Positions 8,669-17,513 of a stretch of 64,000 nucleotides of DNA are shown in pieces. Position 1 is the first letter of the stretch; every line of letters starts with the position of its first letter. A program made the translations under genes and the position numbers. Where the stretch lies: NCBI GenBank assembly GCA_020627535.1, contig JAHDGU010000015.1, positions 23,658 through 87,657 on the forward strand, in the 5' to 3' direction. The notes under the pieces were generated by a model that saw nothing but the letters and a program-made list of their open reading frames with translations, searched no databases and had not been told where the DNA came from. This DNA comes from Saprospiraceae bacterium. GTDB taxonomy: Bacteria > Bacteroidota > Bacteroidia > Chitinophagales > Saprospiraceae.

Positions 8669-9364
8669 ATGAGAGTTCACAAATTGTTTTTGCTAGCTGG
8701 AATATCTTTCCCATTCCTGATTGTCATCTGCCTCTATCAAGTTGATCAAAGTCTCAATGAGTCGAAATGGCAACTTAGCACTTTGCGATGGTTAGATCGA
8801 GAGATTCACGAAATACATCTCGCCTTGGAGAAGAAGGGTGATTACTATGGTCTATGGATCAAAAATGAATCATCATTGACCAGGCATATAGTGGGACACG
8901 GTCTATTCCGAGCAGACAGAATGGATGATGACTATGATTTCATTCAATCGGCTACACACTTCCGATTGAGCACTGATATGAGAGGTCTGGAGGATCACAT
9001 GCCTCTATTTGGTTGTGCCAATGGACTAGAATTGTTTCCATGGAAACCTGGTACAAAGTATGAAGCGCCATATCTGAATCTTCATGACATCCTTGAGAAC
9101 TCCAATATGAGACAGGTGTGGTACAAGGCCCTTCCAGAGCTAAGACATGCCAATACCCTTGGAGAGTGCGAAGTTCTGATCAAAGACTATCTCAATGGGC
9201 TCGAGGAATCTGATTCGCTCTACTTGTCCGCCATGACGCCTTTACTGACGCTCAGTGCACATCGTCCAAAGGATCGTCACTATAGCAATACTGTCCGTAT
9301 TTCATGGCAAGAGACGGTCACTAGTTTTCTCCAGCAACATGTGTCTTCGCTATATCCCAATTGA
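8669..9364 (+). CDS. Single-pass membrane protein of unknown function
   Basis: About 231 residues. I prefer the ATG at 8669, which gives a basic N-terminus followed by a hydrophobic helix (LFLLAGISFPFLIVICLYQV). An ATG at 8645 and a TTG at 8621 are also in frame. The rest is soluble and mixed helical, with Trp and His spread over it and no motif I know. It probably faces the periplasm. It is convergent with the FadL-like gene, with 36 bases between the stops. Real-gene confidence rests on length, codon structure and the membrane signal. Confidence 0.6.
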   Translation: MRVHKLFLLAGISFPFLIVICLYQVDQSLNESKWQLSTLRWLDREIHEIHLALEKKGDYYGLWIKNESSLTRHIVGHGLFRADRMDDDYDFIQSATHFRLSTDMRGLEDHMPLFGCANGLELFPWKPGTKYEAPYLNLHDILENSNMRQVWYKALPELRHANTLGECEVLIKDYLNGLEESDSLYLSAMTPLLTLSAHRPKDRHYSNTVRISWQETVTSFLQQHVSSLYPN

Positions 9365-9400
9365 AAGTTGAGAGATTGCTGGAGTAAATTGAATCGCTCA

Positions 9401-10876
9401 CTAGAATCTAAATCCAAGTGTCACCATGCCGAGATGCTGTACGACTTTGCTATCAACGATCTGTCTGGGGATGGCATCGCCAAAGTAGGGCTGAGTGATT
9501 TCATCAGCATCAGTATAGGAGTAAGCGAAGTCAATGAAGAAGCTATCTCCTCTATATCCGACACCAGCACGATAGGAGAGATCGAGTTCATCCTGATTAT
9601 CGTACGGTTGGGTTCTGGCATTGAGCCCTGCTCTCACTCTGAGATGATCCAGCGCGAGCTCTCCACCGACTCTGAGATTGAGTCCATTGGTTAGTTCTCG
9701 ACTTACCCTGCCGTTGAGCTCTTGCTCAAATTCGTCGATGCTTCCAGCGTTGGTATTGAGATTGAGATTGAAACTCGATGCGCTGTAGTCAAGATATTCG
9801 ATATCTGCCGATAAGAAGCCCTTATTCTTGAAGAGGTAGCCGACGCCACCACCGAAGACCCAAGGACTGCTAAAGCGATAATCAAAGGTTGCCTCCACTG
9901 AGCTACCACTAAGCTCTCTGATACCCGCACCTTCGTCAAATCTATAGGTGACCTCTGTGTTGAAGTTGTCTGTGAGACTATATCTCGTAGGTGTATGTAC
10001 ATAAACTCCGATACGCAAAGCTTGAGTGACTCTGTAGTTGGCTCCGACCTTGAGATTGACGCCGACGCCGCTGGTGGTCAACGATTCTGTAAATTGCAGA
10101 AACTCAAAAAACTCGAACTCGTCTGGCTCATCATACTCACTGTATACCTTTTCTTCCTCAAAGCTGATAAATGGAATGCCTAGTGTGGCGCCAATCATCA
10201 ATTTATGATTGATATTGATCCCCGTGCTCAGGACAAATTCACTCATGGATCCAGATTGATCTACGACTTGTCCTTTGTCCACAAAAGCCACAGGTAGACC
10301 AGTAAAGTCAGATTCATAGATCAGGTCATTTTCAAAGTCATAAATGGCTCCAGCATTGAAAGCTGGTAATCCTTCAAAATCATCCAGCTCATTCAAGCTC
10401 CGGCCATTGGAAAGTTCGATCCAGCGATCTGTGATGGAGCCTCCAGAAGTGCCTCTCCACTCGATATCACGATTGAAGCTGGACGTATTATTGAAACCGA
10501 TGCCAAAATTGAGCGCTCGAATCTTCTTGCTGAGCGGTTCAGAGTGTAAGACAAGACCAATATTCCCTAAGAAAAATTGTGAACGCGTGCCATCCATGGG
10601 ACCTTCTTCGGCTGCTCTCAGCTCCGTCTCAGTCTGCCTGATCGTGAATGCAGGCGTGAGCGTAAATTCAGAGCCTCTGTAAAGAGCCAGTCCAGCTGGA
10701 TTGGTGCTGAGGGTGCCAAAATCACCGCCCAAAGCCGACATTGCTCCTCCGACCGCGTAGTTTCTCGCCGTACTATTATTGCTGATGTAGCTATAGCGTA
10801 CTGCATCTAAGATGGTCTGTGCACTGCTTGCTCCTGCTAGCATCAAGGCACAAACTGATATGATGATTCTCTTCAT
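9401..10876 (-). CDS. FadL/TodX-family outer-membrane transport protein
   Basis: Outer-membrane barrel for hydrophobic compounds, about 491 residues. The start at 10876 is chosen because it begins the signal peptide MKRIIISVCALMLAGASSAQ; a longer frame up to 10921 lacks signal character. The mature N-terminus has the family's hatch region (RYSYISNNSTARNYAVGGAM, then SALGGDFGTLSTNPAGLA), and the body shows many strands ending in VTLGFRF with terminal aromatic Phe. Substrates of FadL relatives are fatty acids or aromatic compounds; which one applies here is not visible. It lies 83 bases downstream of the Ser/Arg-rich gene on the same strand. Confidence 0.85.
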   Translation of the reverse strand: MKRIIISVCALMLAGASSAQTILDAVRYSYISNNSTARNYAVGGAMSALGGDFGTLSTNPAGLALYRGSEFTLTPAFTIRQTETELRAAEEGPMDGTRSQFFLGNIGLVLHSEPLSKKIRALNFGIGFNNTSSFNRDIEWRGTSGGSITDRWIELSNGRSLNELDDFEGLPAFNAGAIYDFENDLIYESDFTGLPVAFVDKGQVVDQSGSMSEFVLSTGININHKLMIGATLGIPFISFEEEKVYSEYDEPDEFEFFEFLQFTESLTTSGVGVNLKVGANYRVTQALRIGVYVHTPTRYSLTDNFNTEVTYRFDEGAGIRELSGSSVEATFDYRFSSPWVFGGGVGYLFKNKGFLSADIEYLDYSASSFNLNLNTNAGSIDEFEQELNGRVSRELTNGLNLRVGGELALDHLRVRAGLNARTQPYDNQDELDLSYRAGVGYRGDSFFIDFAYSYTDADEITQPYFGDAIPRQIVDSKVVQHLGMVTLGFRF

Positions 10877-10959
10877 GGATATCTCTGTTGTGAAAAAGGG
10901 TGGACAAGTTACCTTATCCACCCCTCATTATATTATCAAAGTTATTGTGCTGCTGGCTA

Positions 10960-12252
10960 TTATCGTCCACCGCGGCGGCCACTGCTTCTTGCAGAGCTTG
11001 ATCTGCTAGAACTACTAGATCTTGTACCGCTGCTTCTGGAGCTGCTAGATCTACTTGGGCTGTACGATGATCTGCTAGAGCTGCTGGATCTTGTGCCGCT
11101 GCTTCTGGAGCTGCTAGATCTACTCGGGCTATATGATCTTGTCGATCTGCTAGAGCTGCTAGATCTCGTTCCTGAACTTCTGGAGCTAGATCTGCTCGGG
11201 CTGTATGAGCTACTAGAAGATCTAGAGCTGCTTCTCGTCGTACTTGTTCGTCTGGATGAAGGTGCAGTAGACGTTCTTGTCGTCGTTCGACTTGAGCTTC
11301 TTGTGCTAGGCGCAGAAGATCTCGTAGTAGTACTCGGTGCAGATGTGCGTGTCGTCGTGCGAGTAGTGGTAGATCTTGTGCTCGTTCTTGGAGCTGATGT
11401 CGTAGTCGATCTAGTTGTAGATCTCGGACTGGTAGTGCGTACTGCAGATCCTTTTCTACTCGTGCTTGTGCCTCGGGTGCGAGGAGAACTTGCCGCTGGT
11501 CTTGTACCAGAAGATGTGGCAGAACCTCTCGCACCATAGTTTACAGGTGTGTTGAAGTTGTTTGTGGCGCGATTGGTAGTTCTAGATCCGACCGTATTGA
11601 CACTCCTGCTTCCGCTAAATCCTGCTGGCGGGCAATAAGCGTTGCTATTGTTGAAGGCATTGAAATTTGCCACAGATCCACCTGGTCCGAAGTTGCTGAA
11701 TCCACCAAAGCCGTTGTTGAATCCTCGATTCCATCCTCTGTTGTTGAATCCTCTGTTCCAACGGTCCCATCTGTTCCATCTATTGGTGTAGCCAAAGCTG
11801 TTCCATCGGTTCCAGTTATCCCAACGATTCCATCTGTTAAATCCTCTGTTCCATCTATTGCGTCTGCTCCATGGATCATTGATCGATACGTAGATCGACG
11901 TACCAGGATAGAGAGCTATAGTGCTGTATGGGTTGTAATAGTAGATGTCAGTGTAAAATGGATCGAAGTAGCTGAATGATCTGACTGGTCTACGGAATCT
12001 TCTGATTCGACTAGAGTAGCTGTAGTCATAGTCGTACTCGTACTCATGGTCATAGTCATCAAAGGTGTACTCATCGTCATCAGAGGAGTAGTCGTATTCC
12101 GCACCTTCATAGCCATAGTCATCCTCGGTCCACTCTGTCTCTACATCAGTGTATACCTCTTCTTCATCTGGATTGTAGTAGAGATCGTCAAACTGCGCAT
12201 TCACCATACCAATGAAGGCGAAGCTGAGGAAAAGGAGTAATGATTTCTTCAT
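10960..12252 (-). CDS. Exported low-complexity protein: acidic-Tyr head, Trp/Asn/Arg middle, Ser/Arg tail
   Basis: About 430 residues after the start at 12252 (MKKSLLLFLSFAFIGMVNAQ signal; an ATG at 12261 is also possible). The mature protein has three compositional blocks. Residues 25-80 are rich in Asp, Glu and Tyr. Residues 130-200 repeat RWNR/NRW units. From about residue 250 to the end it is Ser, Arg and Thr with short repeats. No catalytic motif is visible. The extreme charge separation suggests a surface or matrix protein that self-associates or binds polymers or minerals; this is inference. Opposite-strand and other-frame readings of this region are long only because of the repeats. 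Confidence 0.75.
   Translation of the reverse strand: MKKSLLLFLSFAFIGMVNAQFDDLYYNPDEEEVYTDVETEWTEDDYGYEGAEYDYSSDDDEYTFDDYDHEYEYDYDYSYSSRIRRFRRPVRSFSYFDPFYTDIYYYNPYSTIALYPGTSIYVSINDPWSRRNRWNRGFNRWNRWDNWNRWNSFGYTNRWNRWDRWNRGFNNRGWNRGFNNGFGGFSNFGPGGSVANFNAFNNSNAYCPPAGFSGSRSVNTVGSRTTNRATNNFNTPVNYGARGSATSSGTRPAASSPRTRGTSTSRKGSAVRTTSPRSTTRSTTTSAPRTSTRSTTTRTTTRTSAPSTTTRSSAPSTRSSSRTTTRTSTAPSSRRTSTTRSSSRSSSSSYSPSRSSSRSSGTRSSSSSRSTRSYSPSRSSSSRSSGTRSSSSSRSSYSPSRSSSSRSSGTRSSSSSRSSSARSSGRRGGR
10999..11208 (-). repeat. Tandem 23-residue (69-base) coding repeat, three copies
   Basis: The C-terminus of the Ser/Arg-rich protein contains three near-identical copies of a unit starting SYSPSRSSSS and ending TRSSSSSRS. 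The DNA copies differ at some silent positions, so the repeat is not a fresh duplication. Confidence 0.7.
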
Positions 12253-12429
12253 CGATTTCATAGTTTCTTTTTTAGATGGTAGTGTAGTCTGGCACACTCA
12301 TTCTATTCAAGGGTCAAATTAGTATTTTTGTTCCTGATAGCTCGTTAATAAACGCTTAAAGCAAAGGAGATCAGGACTTTATTTAACAGATCCTTCGCTC
12401 TTAAGACGTAAAAATCTCCCTTTAGATAC

Positions 12430-13896
12430 ATGGCAAAGCATATTACACCTCGCTCTGAGGACTACTCTAGGTGGTATCAAGATATCGTGAAGAAGGCTGG
12501 TCTGGCTGATAATAGCGCTGTGCGCGGGTGCATGGTGATCAAGCCCTATGGCTATGCCATCTGGGAGAAGATGCGTGATCAGCTTGATAAGATGTTCAAG
12601 GAGACAGGCCATGTCAATGCTTACTTTCCACTCTTCATCCCCAAGAGTTTTTTGAGCAAGGAAGCGGAGCATGTCGAGGGATTTGCCAAGGAGTGTGCCG
12701 TCGTGACTCACCATCGCCTCATGAATGACCCCAATGGCAACGGAGTAGTGGTAGATCCATCCGCCAAGCTGGAAGAAGAGCTCATCGTGAGACCGACATC
12801 TGAGACGATCATCTGGAATACCTACAAAGACTGGATCCAATCTTACCGAGATCTGCCCTTGCTCATCAATCAATGGGCCAATGTCGTACGCTGGGAGATG
12901 AGGACGCGACCATTCCTCAGGACGGCAGAGTTTCTGTGGCAAGAGGGTCACACAGCACATGCCACGAGCCAAGAAGCTGAGGCAGAGGCGCGACAGATGC
13001 ATGATGTATATGCAAGATTTTGTGAGGAGTTTATCGCCATGCCAGTGATCAAAGGATCCAAGACGGACAATGAGAAATTTGCCGGTGCAGAGGACACCTA
13101 CACGATTGAAGCTTTGATGCAAGATGGCAAAGCGCTTCAAGCAGGTACATCACATTTCCTAGGGCAAAACTTCGCCAAGGCATTTGACGTCAAGTACCTC
13201 AATAGCGAGAACAAGGAAGAATACGTATGGGCCACCTCCTGGGGTGTCACGACGCGACTAGTGGGTGCTCTGGTCATGACACACAGCGACGATGAGGGTC
13301 TCGTGTTGCCACCGAAGCTAGCTCCGATACAGGTCGTGATCGTCCCGATTCCCAAACCTAGTCCAGAGATAGACGAGCTGGCTGAGAAGCTACTTGCAGG
13401 CCTTTCGGCCAAAGGGGTGAGTGTCAAGTATGACAAAGACGATACCAAGCGCCCAGGATTCAAATTTGCCGAATACGAGATGAAAGGTGTGCCCGTGAGA
13501 TTAGGAATCGGCAAAAGAGACCTGGAAAAAGGCGTTGTAGAGGTCGCTAGGAGAGATGAAAAGACCAAAGAATCTGTCGCTGTAGATCAGGTAGAGAATC
13601 ATGTGCTGAATCTGCTAGATGAGATCCAGGCAAATCTGCTAGACCGTGTGAAGCGATTTCGTGACGATCATATTACTGAGGTCAATAGCTTCGATGAATT
13701 CAAAGAAGTCATCGAGGGGAAAGGAGGCTTTGTTTCGGCACACTGGGATGGTACGACCGCCACAGAGAAAAAGATCAAGGAGCTCACCAAGGCGACGATC
13801 CGATGCATTCCATTGGATCAAGCAGATGAGTCAGGCACTTGTGTATTGACAGGAGAGCCTAGTGCGAGGCGAGTCCTTTTCGCGAAAGCGTACTAG
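12430..13896 (+). CDS. proS: Prolyl-tRNA synthetase, archaeal/eukaryotic type
   Basis: Charges tRNA-Pro with proline. The length of 488 residues and the lack of the insertion domain mark the short, archaeal-type enzyme common in Bacteroidota. Class II motif 1 lies around residues 41-71, the TXE-type loop RPTSETIIW at 121-129, motif 2 [17 protein letters not shown] at 152-168, and the HTAH loop at 174-177. The C-terminal part contains the anticodon-binding domain (VVIVPIP at about 298) and the extra zinc-like domain that ends in the family's characteristic FAKAY tail. Its stop is 2 bases from that of the convergent lipoprotein gene. Two hairpin words lie inside the gene. Confidence 0.95.
   Translation: MAKHITPRSEDYSRWYQDIVKKAGLADNSAVRGCMVIKPYGYAIWEKMRDQLDKMFKETGHVNAYFPLFIPKSFLSKEAEHVEGFAKECAVVTHHRLMNDPNGNGVVVDPSAKLEEELIVRPTSETIIWNTYKDWIQSYRDLPLLINQWANVVRWEMRTRPFLRTAEFLWQEGHTAHATSQEAEAEARQMHDVYARFCEEFIAMPVIKGSKTDNEKFAGAEDTYTIEALMQDGKALQAGTSHFLGQNFAKAFDVKYLNSENKEEYVWATSWGVTTRLVGALVMTHSDDEGLVLPPKLAPIQVVIVPIPKPSPEIDELAEKLLAGLSAKGVSVKYDKDDTKRPGFKFAEYEMKGVPVRLGIGKRDLEKGVVEVARRDEKTKESVAVDQVENHVLNLLDEIQANLLDRVKRFRDDHITEVNSFDEFKEVIEGKGGFVSAHWDGTTATEKKIKELTKATIRCIPLDQADESGTCVLTGEPSARRVLFAKAY
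13399..13413 (+). repeat. Hairpin word 3: GGCC-TTTC-GGCC-AAA
   Basis: Inside proS, read as Gly-Leu-Ser-Ala-Lys. Confidence 0.6.
13877..13890 (-). repeat. Hairpin word 4: CGC-TTTC-GCG-AAAA
   Basis: At the 3' end of proS on the opposite strand to the gene; the gene reads Leu-Phe-Ala-Lys-Ala. Confidence 0.6.
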
Positions 13897-13898
13897 AA

Positions 13899-14690
13899 CT
13901 ACTTGTACCGGATCTCAATCACATCTGGCATTTCCTTGCCTTCCATCAGCTCTATGAGCGTGCCTTTGATCTCTACGGTGTTTCCGTCGATCTTGGCTGA
14001 TCCATCATTACAGGATATGATCTTTCCAGGCGCATGAACGATATAGTTCCACTCCATCTCAAAGATCTCCAGCAACATCATCTTGCCAAAGTCGTCATCT
14101 GGCAGTGCTCTGAGACTATCTAGGCTACCCATGATATCTTTCATCTCGGGATCATCAGTGATCTCAGACATATCTTGTTGAGGGATACGGATCTGCTTTG
14201 TCTTAGTGTTGTGCTCAAATTCGCTGAACAGCGAGGCTTCTTCGCCCATCGCAGCACCTTGATCTTCCTGCAATCGTGAGAAGGCAGTCATGATCTCTTG
14301 ATATTGAGCCTCATCATCATACTGCATGAGAAATTTGATGAAGAACTCGTCTGCCACCGAATCCATTCGCATGTGCATTTGAATATTCTTGAGAACTTCT
14401 GGATTATCAATTTGTTCCTTTATCGAGTCAGGCATGATGTCATACATGACCATCATAGTATCCATGGATTTCCAGTCTTTGTCAGGCATGGTCTCATCTT
14501 CCAGAGATTCCTCGTCACTTTCAAGCTCCATCTCGATCATCATCTGCATCATGTCTTTCATGCCACTCATATCGACAGTAGAGACAGATTTGCCGCTGCC
14601 ATCAGCATTGAACCACATCTCCTGATTGATGGTGGAGCAGGAGGTCAAAAGGCAAGTAACTGCCCAAAGAAAAATCAGAGTCCTTCTCAT
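13899..14690 (-). CDS. Met/Asp/Glu-rich lipoprotein of unknown function
   Basis: Lipoprotein of 263 residues: signal ending in the lipobox LLTSC, Cys at residue 18. The mature part is very rich in Met, Asp and Glu (SGMKDMMQMMIEMELESDEE), mostly predicted helix, and ends with a beta-rich segment (IVHAPGKIISCNDGSAKIDGN) that resembles the C-terminal part of periplasmic lipoproteins of unknown function in Bacteroidota. The methionine and acid content could mean metal binding, but no defined motif is present. A 9-base inverted repeat sits 14 bases upstream of the start. Confidence 0.75.
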   Translation of the reverse strand: MRRTLIFLWAVTCLLTSCSTINQEMWFNADGSGKSVSTVDMSGMKDMMQMMIEMELESDEESLEDETMPDKDWKSMDTMMVMYDIMPDSIKEQIDNPEVLKNIQMHMRMDSVADEFFIKFLMQYDDEAQYQEIMTAFSRLQEDQGAAMGEEASLFSEFEHNTKTKQIRIPQQDMSEITDDPEMKDIMGSLDSLRALPDDDFGKMMLLEIFEMEWNYIVHAPGKIISCNDGSAKIDGNTVEIKGTLIELMEGKEMPDVIEIRYK

Positions 14691-14704
14691 ATTGCTGGTA
14701 TTCT

Positions 14705-14732
14705 GTATGCCAAGATAGTGATTTTGGCATAC
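14705..14732. promoter_or_regulatory. 9-base inverted repeat upstream of the Met-rich lipoprotein gene
   Basis: GTATGCCAA / TTGGCATAC arms separated by 10 bases, 14 bases before the start codon at 14690. It could be an operator or a 5' leader hairpin. Confidence 0.45.
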
Positions 14733-14782
14733 GACTCACTTGGCCTTGCTGAAGTAGATGAGTTGCTATGAGATCTCCACTA

Positions 14783-14796
14783 TTGATCGGAATCAT
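14783..14796. promoter_or_regulatory. FixK/FNR-type box upstream of the CBS/K+ channel genes
   Basis: TTGAT-CGGA-ATCAT matches the anaerobox TTGATNNNNATCAA at 9 of 10 defined positions. It is 85 bases before the CBS gene at 14881, a normal distance for activation. One of three such sites in 4 kb. Confidence 0.65.
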
Positions 14797-14880
14797 TGAT
14801 GGCCATGAGGAGTATCATTGTCGTCAGCAGAATTAGTGCTCATCTTCGATATGTAGAATCACAGCTTAAATAAATACAAG

Positions 14881-15309
14881 ATGATCAAGCTAAAACAACT
14901 CATGACACCATTCCCTTACTGCCTGGAGGAAAATGCGCTATTATCAGAGGCTGCCGAGGTATTTGACAAGGGAGCTTTTCATCATTTGCCAGTGCTCTCA
15001 GGCGAAGAGTGCGTAGGCCTGCTCAGTAAGACTGACTATCATCAGTTGCAAGATCGGTTTACACGACTGGGCTATGCCGGGATCGAACTGAAGAATCAGA
15101 GATTTATGGAGACAGTGCTTGTACGTGATGTGATGTCCAAGGAGCTGGTCACTCTTGACCTAGAGGATGATATATCCAAGGCACTAGATATCTTTCTGGA
15201 AAATCGCGTACACTCTATTCTGATTTTTGATTCCAAAAGGCTGGTTGGAATTGTGACAAGTTATGACCTTGCTAGATATTGTAAGCGGCTGGGTCACACA
15301 GCTCATTGA
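14881..15309 (+). CDS. Two-CBS-domain protein
   Basis: 142-residue soluble protein made only of a CBS pair (Bateman module): domain 1 about residues 7-60 (MTPFPYCLEENALLSEAAEVF), domain 2 about 80-138 (VRDVMSKELVTLDLEDDISKALDIF, ending in LVGIVTSYDLARYC). Such modules bind adenine nucleotides and pass the energy state on to partner proteins. The K+ channel gene begins 19 bases downstream, so it may regulate that channel or simply share its control. A FixK-type box lies upstream. Confidence 0.85.
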   Translation: MIKLKQLMTPFPYCLEENALLSEAAEVFDKGAFHHLPVLSGEECVGLLSKTDYHQLQDRFTRLGYAGIELKNQRFMETVLVRDVMSKELVTLDLEDDISKALDIFLENRVHSILIFDSKRLVGIVTSYDLARYCKRLGHTAH

Positions 15310-15328
15310 TCTGTAGTCTATCTTGTAC

Positions 15329-15676
15329 ATGCTCAACGGAATCATATCCTTCCTGTATGACAAAGACTACAGGAATCTGCTCATATCAAGTGTCTTGATC
15401 CTCTGTGGTGGGGCAACTTTCTATCATTTCGTGGAGGGCTGGTCTTGGGTCGACTCTATTTATTTTTCCTTTATCTCATTGACGACTGTGGGCTTTGGAG
15501 ATATCACTCCGGAGACTTCTCTCGGCAAGATATTTACCATTTTTTACTTGACCATCGGTATCGGATTGATATTGACCTTCCTTGACATTTTATTCAAGCA
15601 CTACTCTGTGAGTGCTAGAAATATGCAAAAGGCACAACCGGCAGATCTTGGATCCACTGGAGGGAAAAACTCCTAG
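15329..15676 (+). CDS. Two-transmembrane potassium channel
   Basis: 116-residue channel subunit with TM1 (LLISSVLILCGGATFYHFV), a pore helix, the selectivity filter TTVGFGD, and TM2 (IFTIFYLTIGIGLILTFLDILF). This is the minimal Ion_trans_2 unit and would work as a tetramer. There is no regulatory RCK domain; the tail after TM2 is only about 25 residues. I use the ATG at 15329; the TTG two codons earlier adds nothing. The linked free-standing CBS proteins are candidate regulatory partners. Confidence 0.88.
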   Translation: MLNGIISFLYDKDYRNLLISSVLILCGGATFYHFVEGWSWVDSIYFSFISLTTVGFGDITPETSLGKIFTIFYLTIGIGLILTFLDILFKHYSVSARNMQKAQPADLGSTGGKNS

Positions 15677-15732
15677 GCGATCCTTCTTTGCTACTACATT
15701 GGACGAGTAGATGATCATAATCATTGGTCAAG

Positions 15733-15746
15733 ATGATTAACATCAT
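15733..15746. promoter_or_regulatory. FixK/FNR-type box upstream of 15803
   Basis: ATGAT-TAAC-ATCAT is a perfect palindrome with the full TGAT-N4-ATCA core of the anaerobox, 57 bases before the ATG at 15803. Confidence 0.6.
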
Positions 15747-15802
15747 TGATCCGATGAAATGCTCACTTGATCTTTGGGCCATACAACAAAAACACTATCA
15801 TC

Positions 15803-16045
15803 ATGAAAATTCTATCAGCTTCCCTCTACACAGTTGTTCTTCGATTCTATTTTCTCACTTTTTACGTGATTGGCGTAGTGTTGACAGGACATATGCCCTG
15901 GGCGCTCCTAGCATTGCCAATTTTTCTTTCGGCAATCCTTGCCGTGAGAATCTTTCCAGAAAAAGTCAAGCCCGTCACCAGCACCAAAGTTCGTTCCAGT
16001 GCACCGACGGCGGTATCTATCAATATCAATAAACAGGCAGCATGA
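15803..16045 (+). CDS. Small two-TM membrane protein
   Basis: 80 residues from the ATG at 15803; a TTG start at 15767 is in frame but unlikely. Two hydrophobic helices (VVLRFYFLTFYVIGVVLTG and WALLALPIFLSAILAVRIF) are followed by a basic, Ser/Thr-rich tail. No family is recognised. Its stop overlaps the start of the next CBS gene as ATGA, which suggests translational coupling, and a FixK-type box precedes it. An overlapping frame from 15724 to 16032 is not believed. Confidence 0.65.
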   Translation: MKILSASLYTVVLRFYFLTFYVIGVVLTGHMPWALLALPIFLSAILAVRIFPEKVKPVTSTKVRSSAPTAVSININKQAA

Positions 16046-16473
16046 ATTTACTAGCACCCATCAGTAGTATCATGACCACTGATCTCATGACTGTGAGTCC
16101 TGAGGACACTTTGCAGACAATCCAGGAGATTTTTGATACGACACAGATCAATCACCTTCCCGTGGTATCCAAGCGTAAGCTCGTAGGACTTATCAGCTCC
16201 AAAGACTTTCAGCGACAGCTAGGAAAACGCAATGACAGTCGCCAATGGCATTATGAGAAAGATCACATCAGAGCGAAGGATTTTATGACAAGTAAGCTCG
16301 CTAAGCTCAATGAGTATGATCGTCTAGATCTTGCTATAGATTTATTCAAGCGCAATCGTTTTCACAGCTTACCTGTGGTAGATAGTCAAGACAATCTCGT
16401 CGGTATCGTGACGACGCATGATGTGATCGTCTTGCTCTCCGAGGCAACGACCTTGACCAGAGAGTATGCTTGA
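16042..16473 (+). CDS. Two-CBS-domain protein
   Basis: 143-residue CBS pair, similar in plan to the protein at 14881: domain 1 (IMTTDLMTVSPEDTLQTIQEIF, then LVGLISSKDFQRQL) and domain 2 (AKDFMTSKLAKLNEYDRLDLAIDLF, then LVGIVTTHDVIVLL). Predicted nucleotide-sensing module. It is translationally coupled to the small membrane protein before it, so the two may form a membrane-bound sensor; that is inference. It is convergent with the regulator gene, with 8 bases between the stops. Confidence 0.85.
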   Translation: MNLLAPISSIMTTDLMTVSPEDTLQTIQEIFDTTQINHLPVVSKRKLVGLISSKDFQRQLGKRNDSRQWHYEKDHIRAKDFMTSKLAKLNEYDRLDLAIDLFKRNRFHSLPVVDSQDNLVGIVTTHDVIVLLSEATTLTREYA

Positions 16474-16481
16474 ATGAGCAA

Positions 16482-17513
16482 TTACTGAGGTATGGATTCG
16501 AGTGCCTCTTTCTGGAGGACTTGGATCCTATCTCTATCTACGCTGATGAGGCCTTGAGATTTAAACTCTGACATGGTCCTGATGAGTGTCTCTTTGGCGA
16601 TCCCAGCGATCTTGGCAAGATCATCTCGGCTGATTTCGACTTCGCTTTGTGAGCCTTCTGTGATCTTCAGGATGGCATTCGCAGTTTTCCTTCTTACCGA
16701 GCTATATGCTAATTCGAGGAGTTGCTCTTCGCCATGAGAGATGCGCTCTGCCAGAATTCTCAGCAGAGCGTTGGCACTGTCCGCTTGATTGAGCATGAGA
16801 TTTTCGATACGATCGATAGCGATATGGAAGACCTCTGCGTGATCCAGGGTCTCAGCACTTTCGCGATGAGACTTCTGTGTCAGCGCATCGACATGACCAA
16901 AGAGATCTCCTTCGTCATGGATATTAAGGATCAATTCCTTACCAAATTCATTGCTCCTGTAGGATTTGATACGTCCAGACTTGACCAGGTAGACCCAGTG
17001 ACATCTTGTACCTGATCGGTAGATGACTTCTGATTTATCGTAAGATCTGAGTTCTGATTCTTGACACAGCTGTAAGATCTCAGCAGTGGCACGGTCTTTT
17101 GAGAAAAAACTCCTGCTCTGATTGGTCGTCTGACTTCCACGCTCGGCGGCTTTATTGAGTCTCCTCTGGATAGTCTCGAGAAGATCTGTATCATCAAATG
17201 GCTTGGTGAGATAGTCATCTGCACCCAAATTCATCCCTTTGCGGAAATCGATTTTCTCCGATTTTGCTGTCAAGAAGATGAATGGTATATACTTCGTGCT
17301 GTCACCACTTGAGAGGATTTTGAGTACCCCATAGCCATCAAGCCTTGGCATCATCACATCACAGAGTATCAAGTCTGGAAGATGCTCCTGTACCATGGCC
17401 ACTCCTTTGATTCCATCTTCAGCCTGGTAGACTTCATAGCCAGATAGCTCTAGGATCTCCACGAGATTGTCTCTGACTTCGAAGTTGTCTTCTATGACGA
17501 CAATTTTTTTCAT
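16482..17513 (-). CDS. Response regulator fused to a Crp/Fnr factor (FixJ-plus-FixK in one protein)
   Basis: 343 residues in three parts. Receiver domain 1-122: acidic pair at 8-9, phosphorylatable D52 in LILCDVMMP, K104 in YLTKPF. cNMP-binding beta-roll about 150-260. Crp-type helix-turn-helix about 275-335. The recognition helix reads AKETLIRTMSEF; E308 and R312 occupy the positions that read TTGAT boxes in FNR and FixK (ExxSR), with Ser replaced by Ile. There is no Cys cluster for an Fe-S centre, so the oxygen signal should come by phosphorylation. It overlaps the FixL-like kinase gene by 4 bases (ATGA). Predicted targets are the three FixK-type boxes nearby. It is not an ordinary OmpR- or NarL-type regulator. 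Confidence 0.9.
   Translation of the reverse strand: MKKIVVIEDNFEVRDNLVEILELSGYEVYQAEDGIKGVAMVQEHLPDLILCDVMMPRLDGYGVLKILSSGDSTKYIPFIFLTAKSEKIDFRKGMNLGADDYLTKPFDDTDLLETIQRRLNKAAERGSQTTNQSRSFFSKDRATAEILQLCQESELRSYDKSEVIYRSGTRCHWVYLVKSGRIKSYRSNEFGKELILNIHDEGDLFGHVDALTQKSHRESAETLDHAEVFHIAIDRIENLMLNQADSANALLRILAERISHGEEQLLELAYSSVRRKTANAILKITEGSQSEVEISRDDLAKIAGIAKETLIRTMSEFKSQGLISVDRDRIQVLQKEALESIPQ

Noticed and set aside
10914..11537. Arg/Leu/Ala-rich 207-codon frame on the minus strand
   Set aside because: Shadow of the repetitive Ser/Arg-rich gene in another frame; no signal, domain or start support.
11093..11539. Leu/Val-rich plus-strand frame of 148 codons
   Set aside because: Antisense of the same repeats; composition is explained by complementary Ser/Arg codons.
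14783..14796. Crp-type (TGTGA) site
   Set aside because: The half-sites are TTGAT/ATCA, which fit FNR/FixK; TGTGA is absent.
15724..16032. 102-codon frame overlapping the small membrane protein
   Set aside because: Poor composition and no membrane pattern; the overlapping frame from 15803 has two clean TM helices and couples to the next gene.
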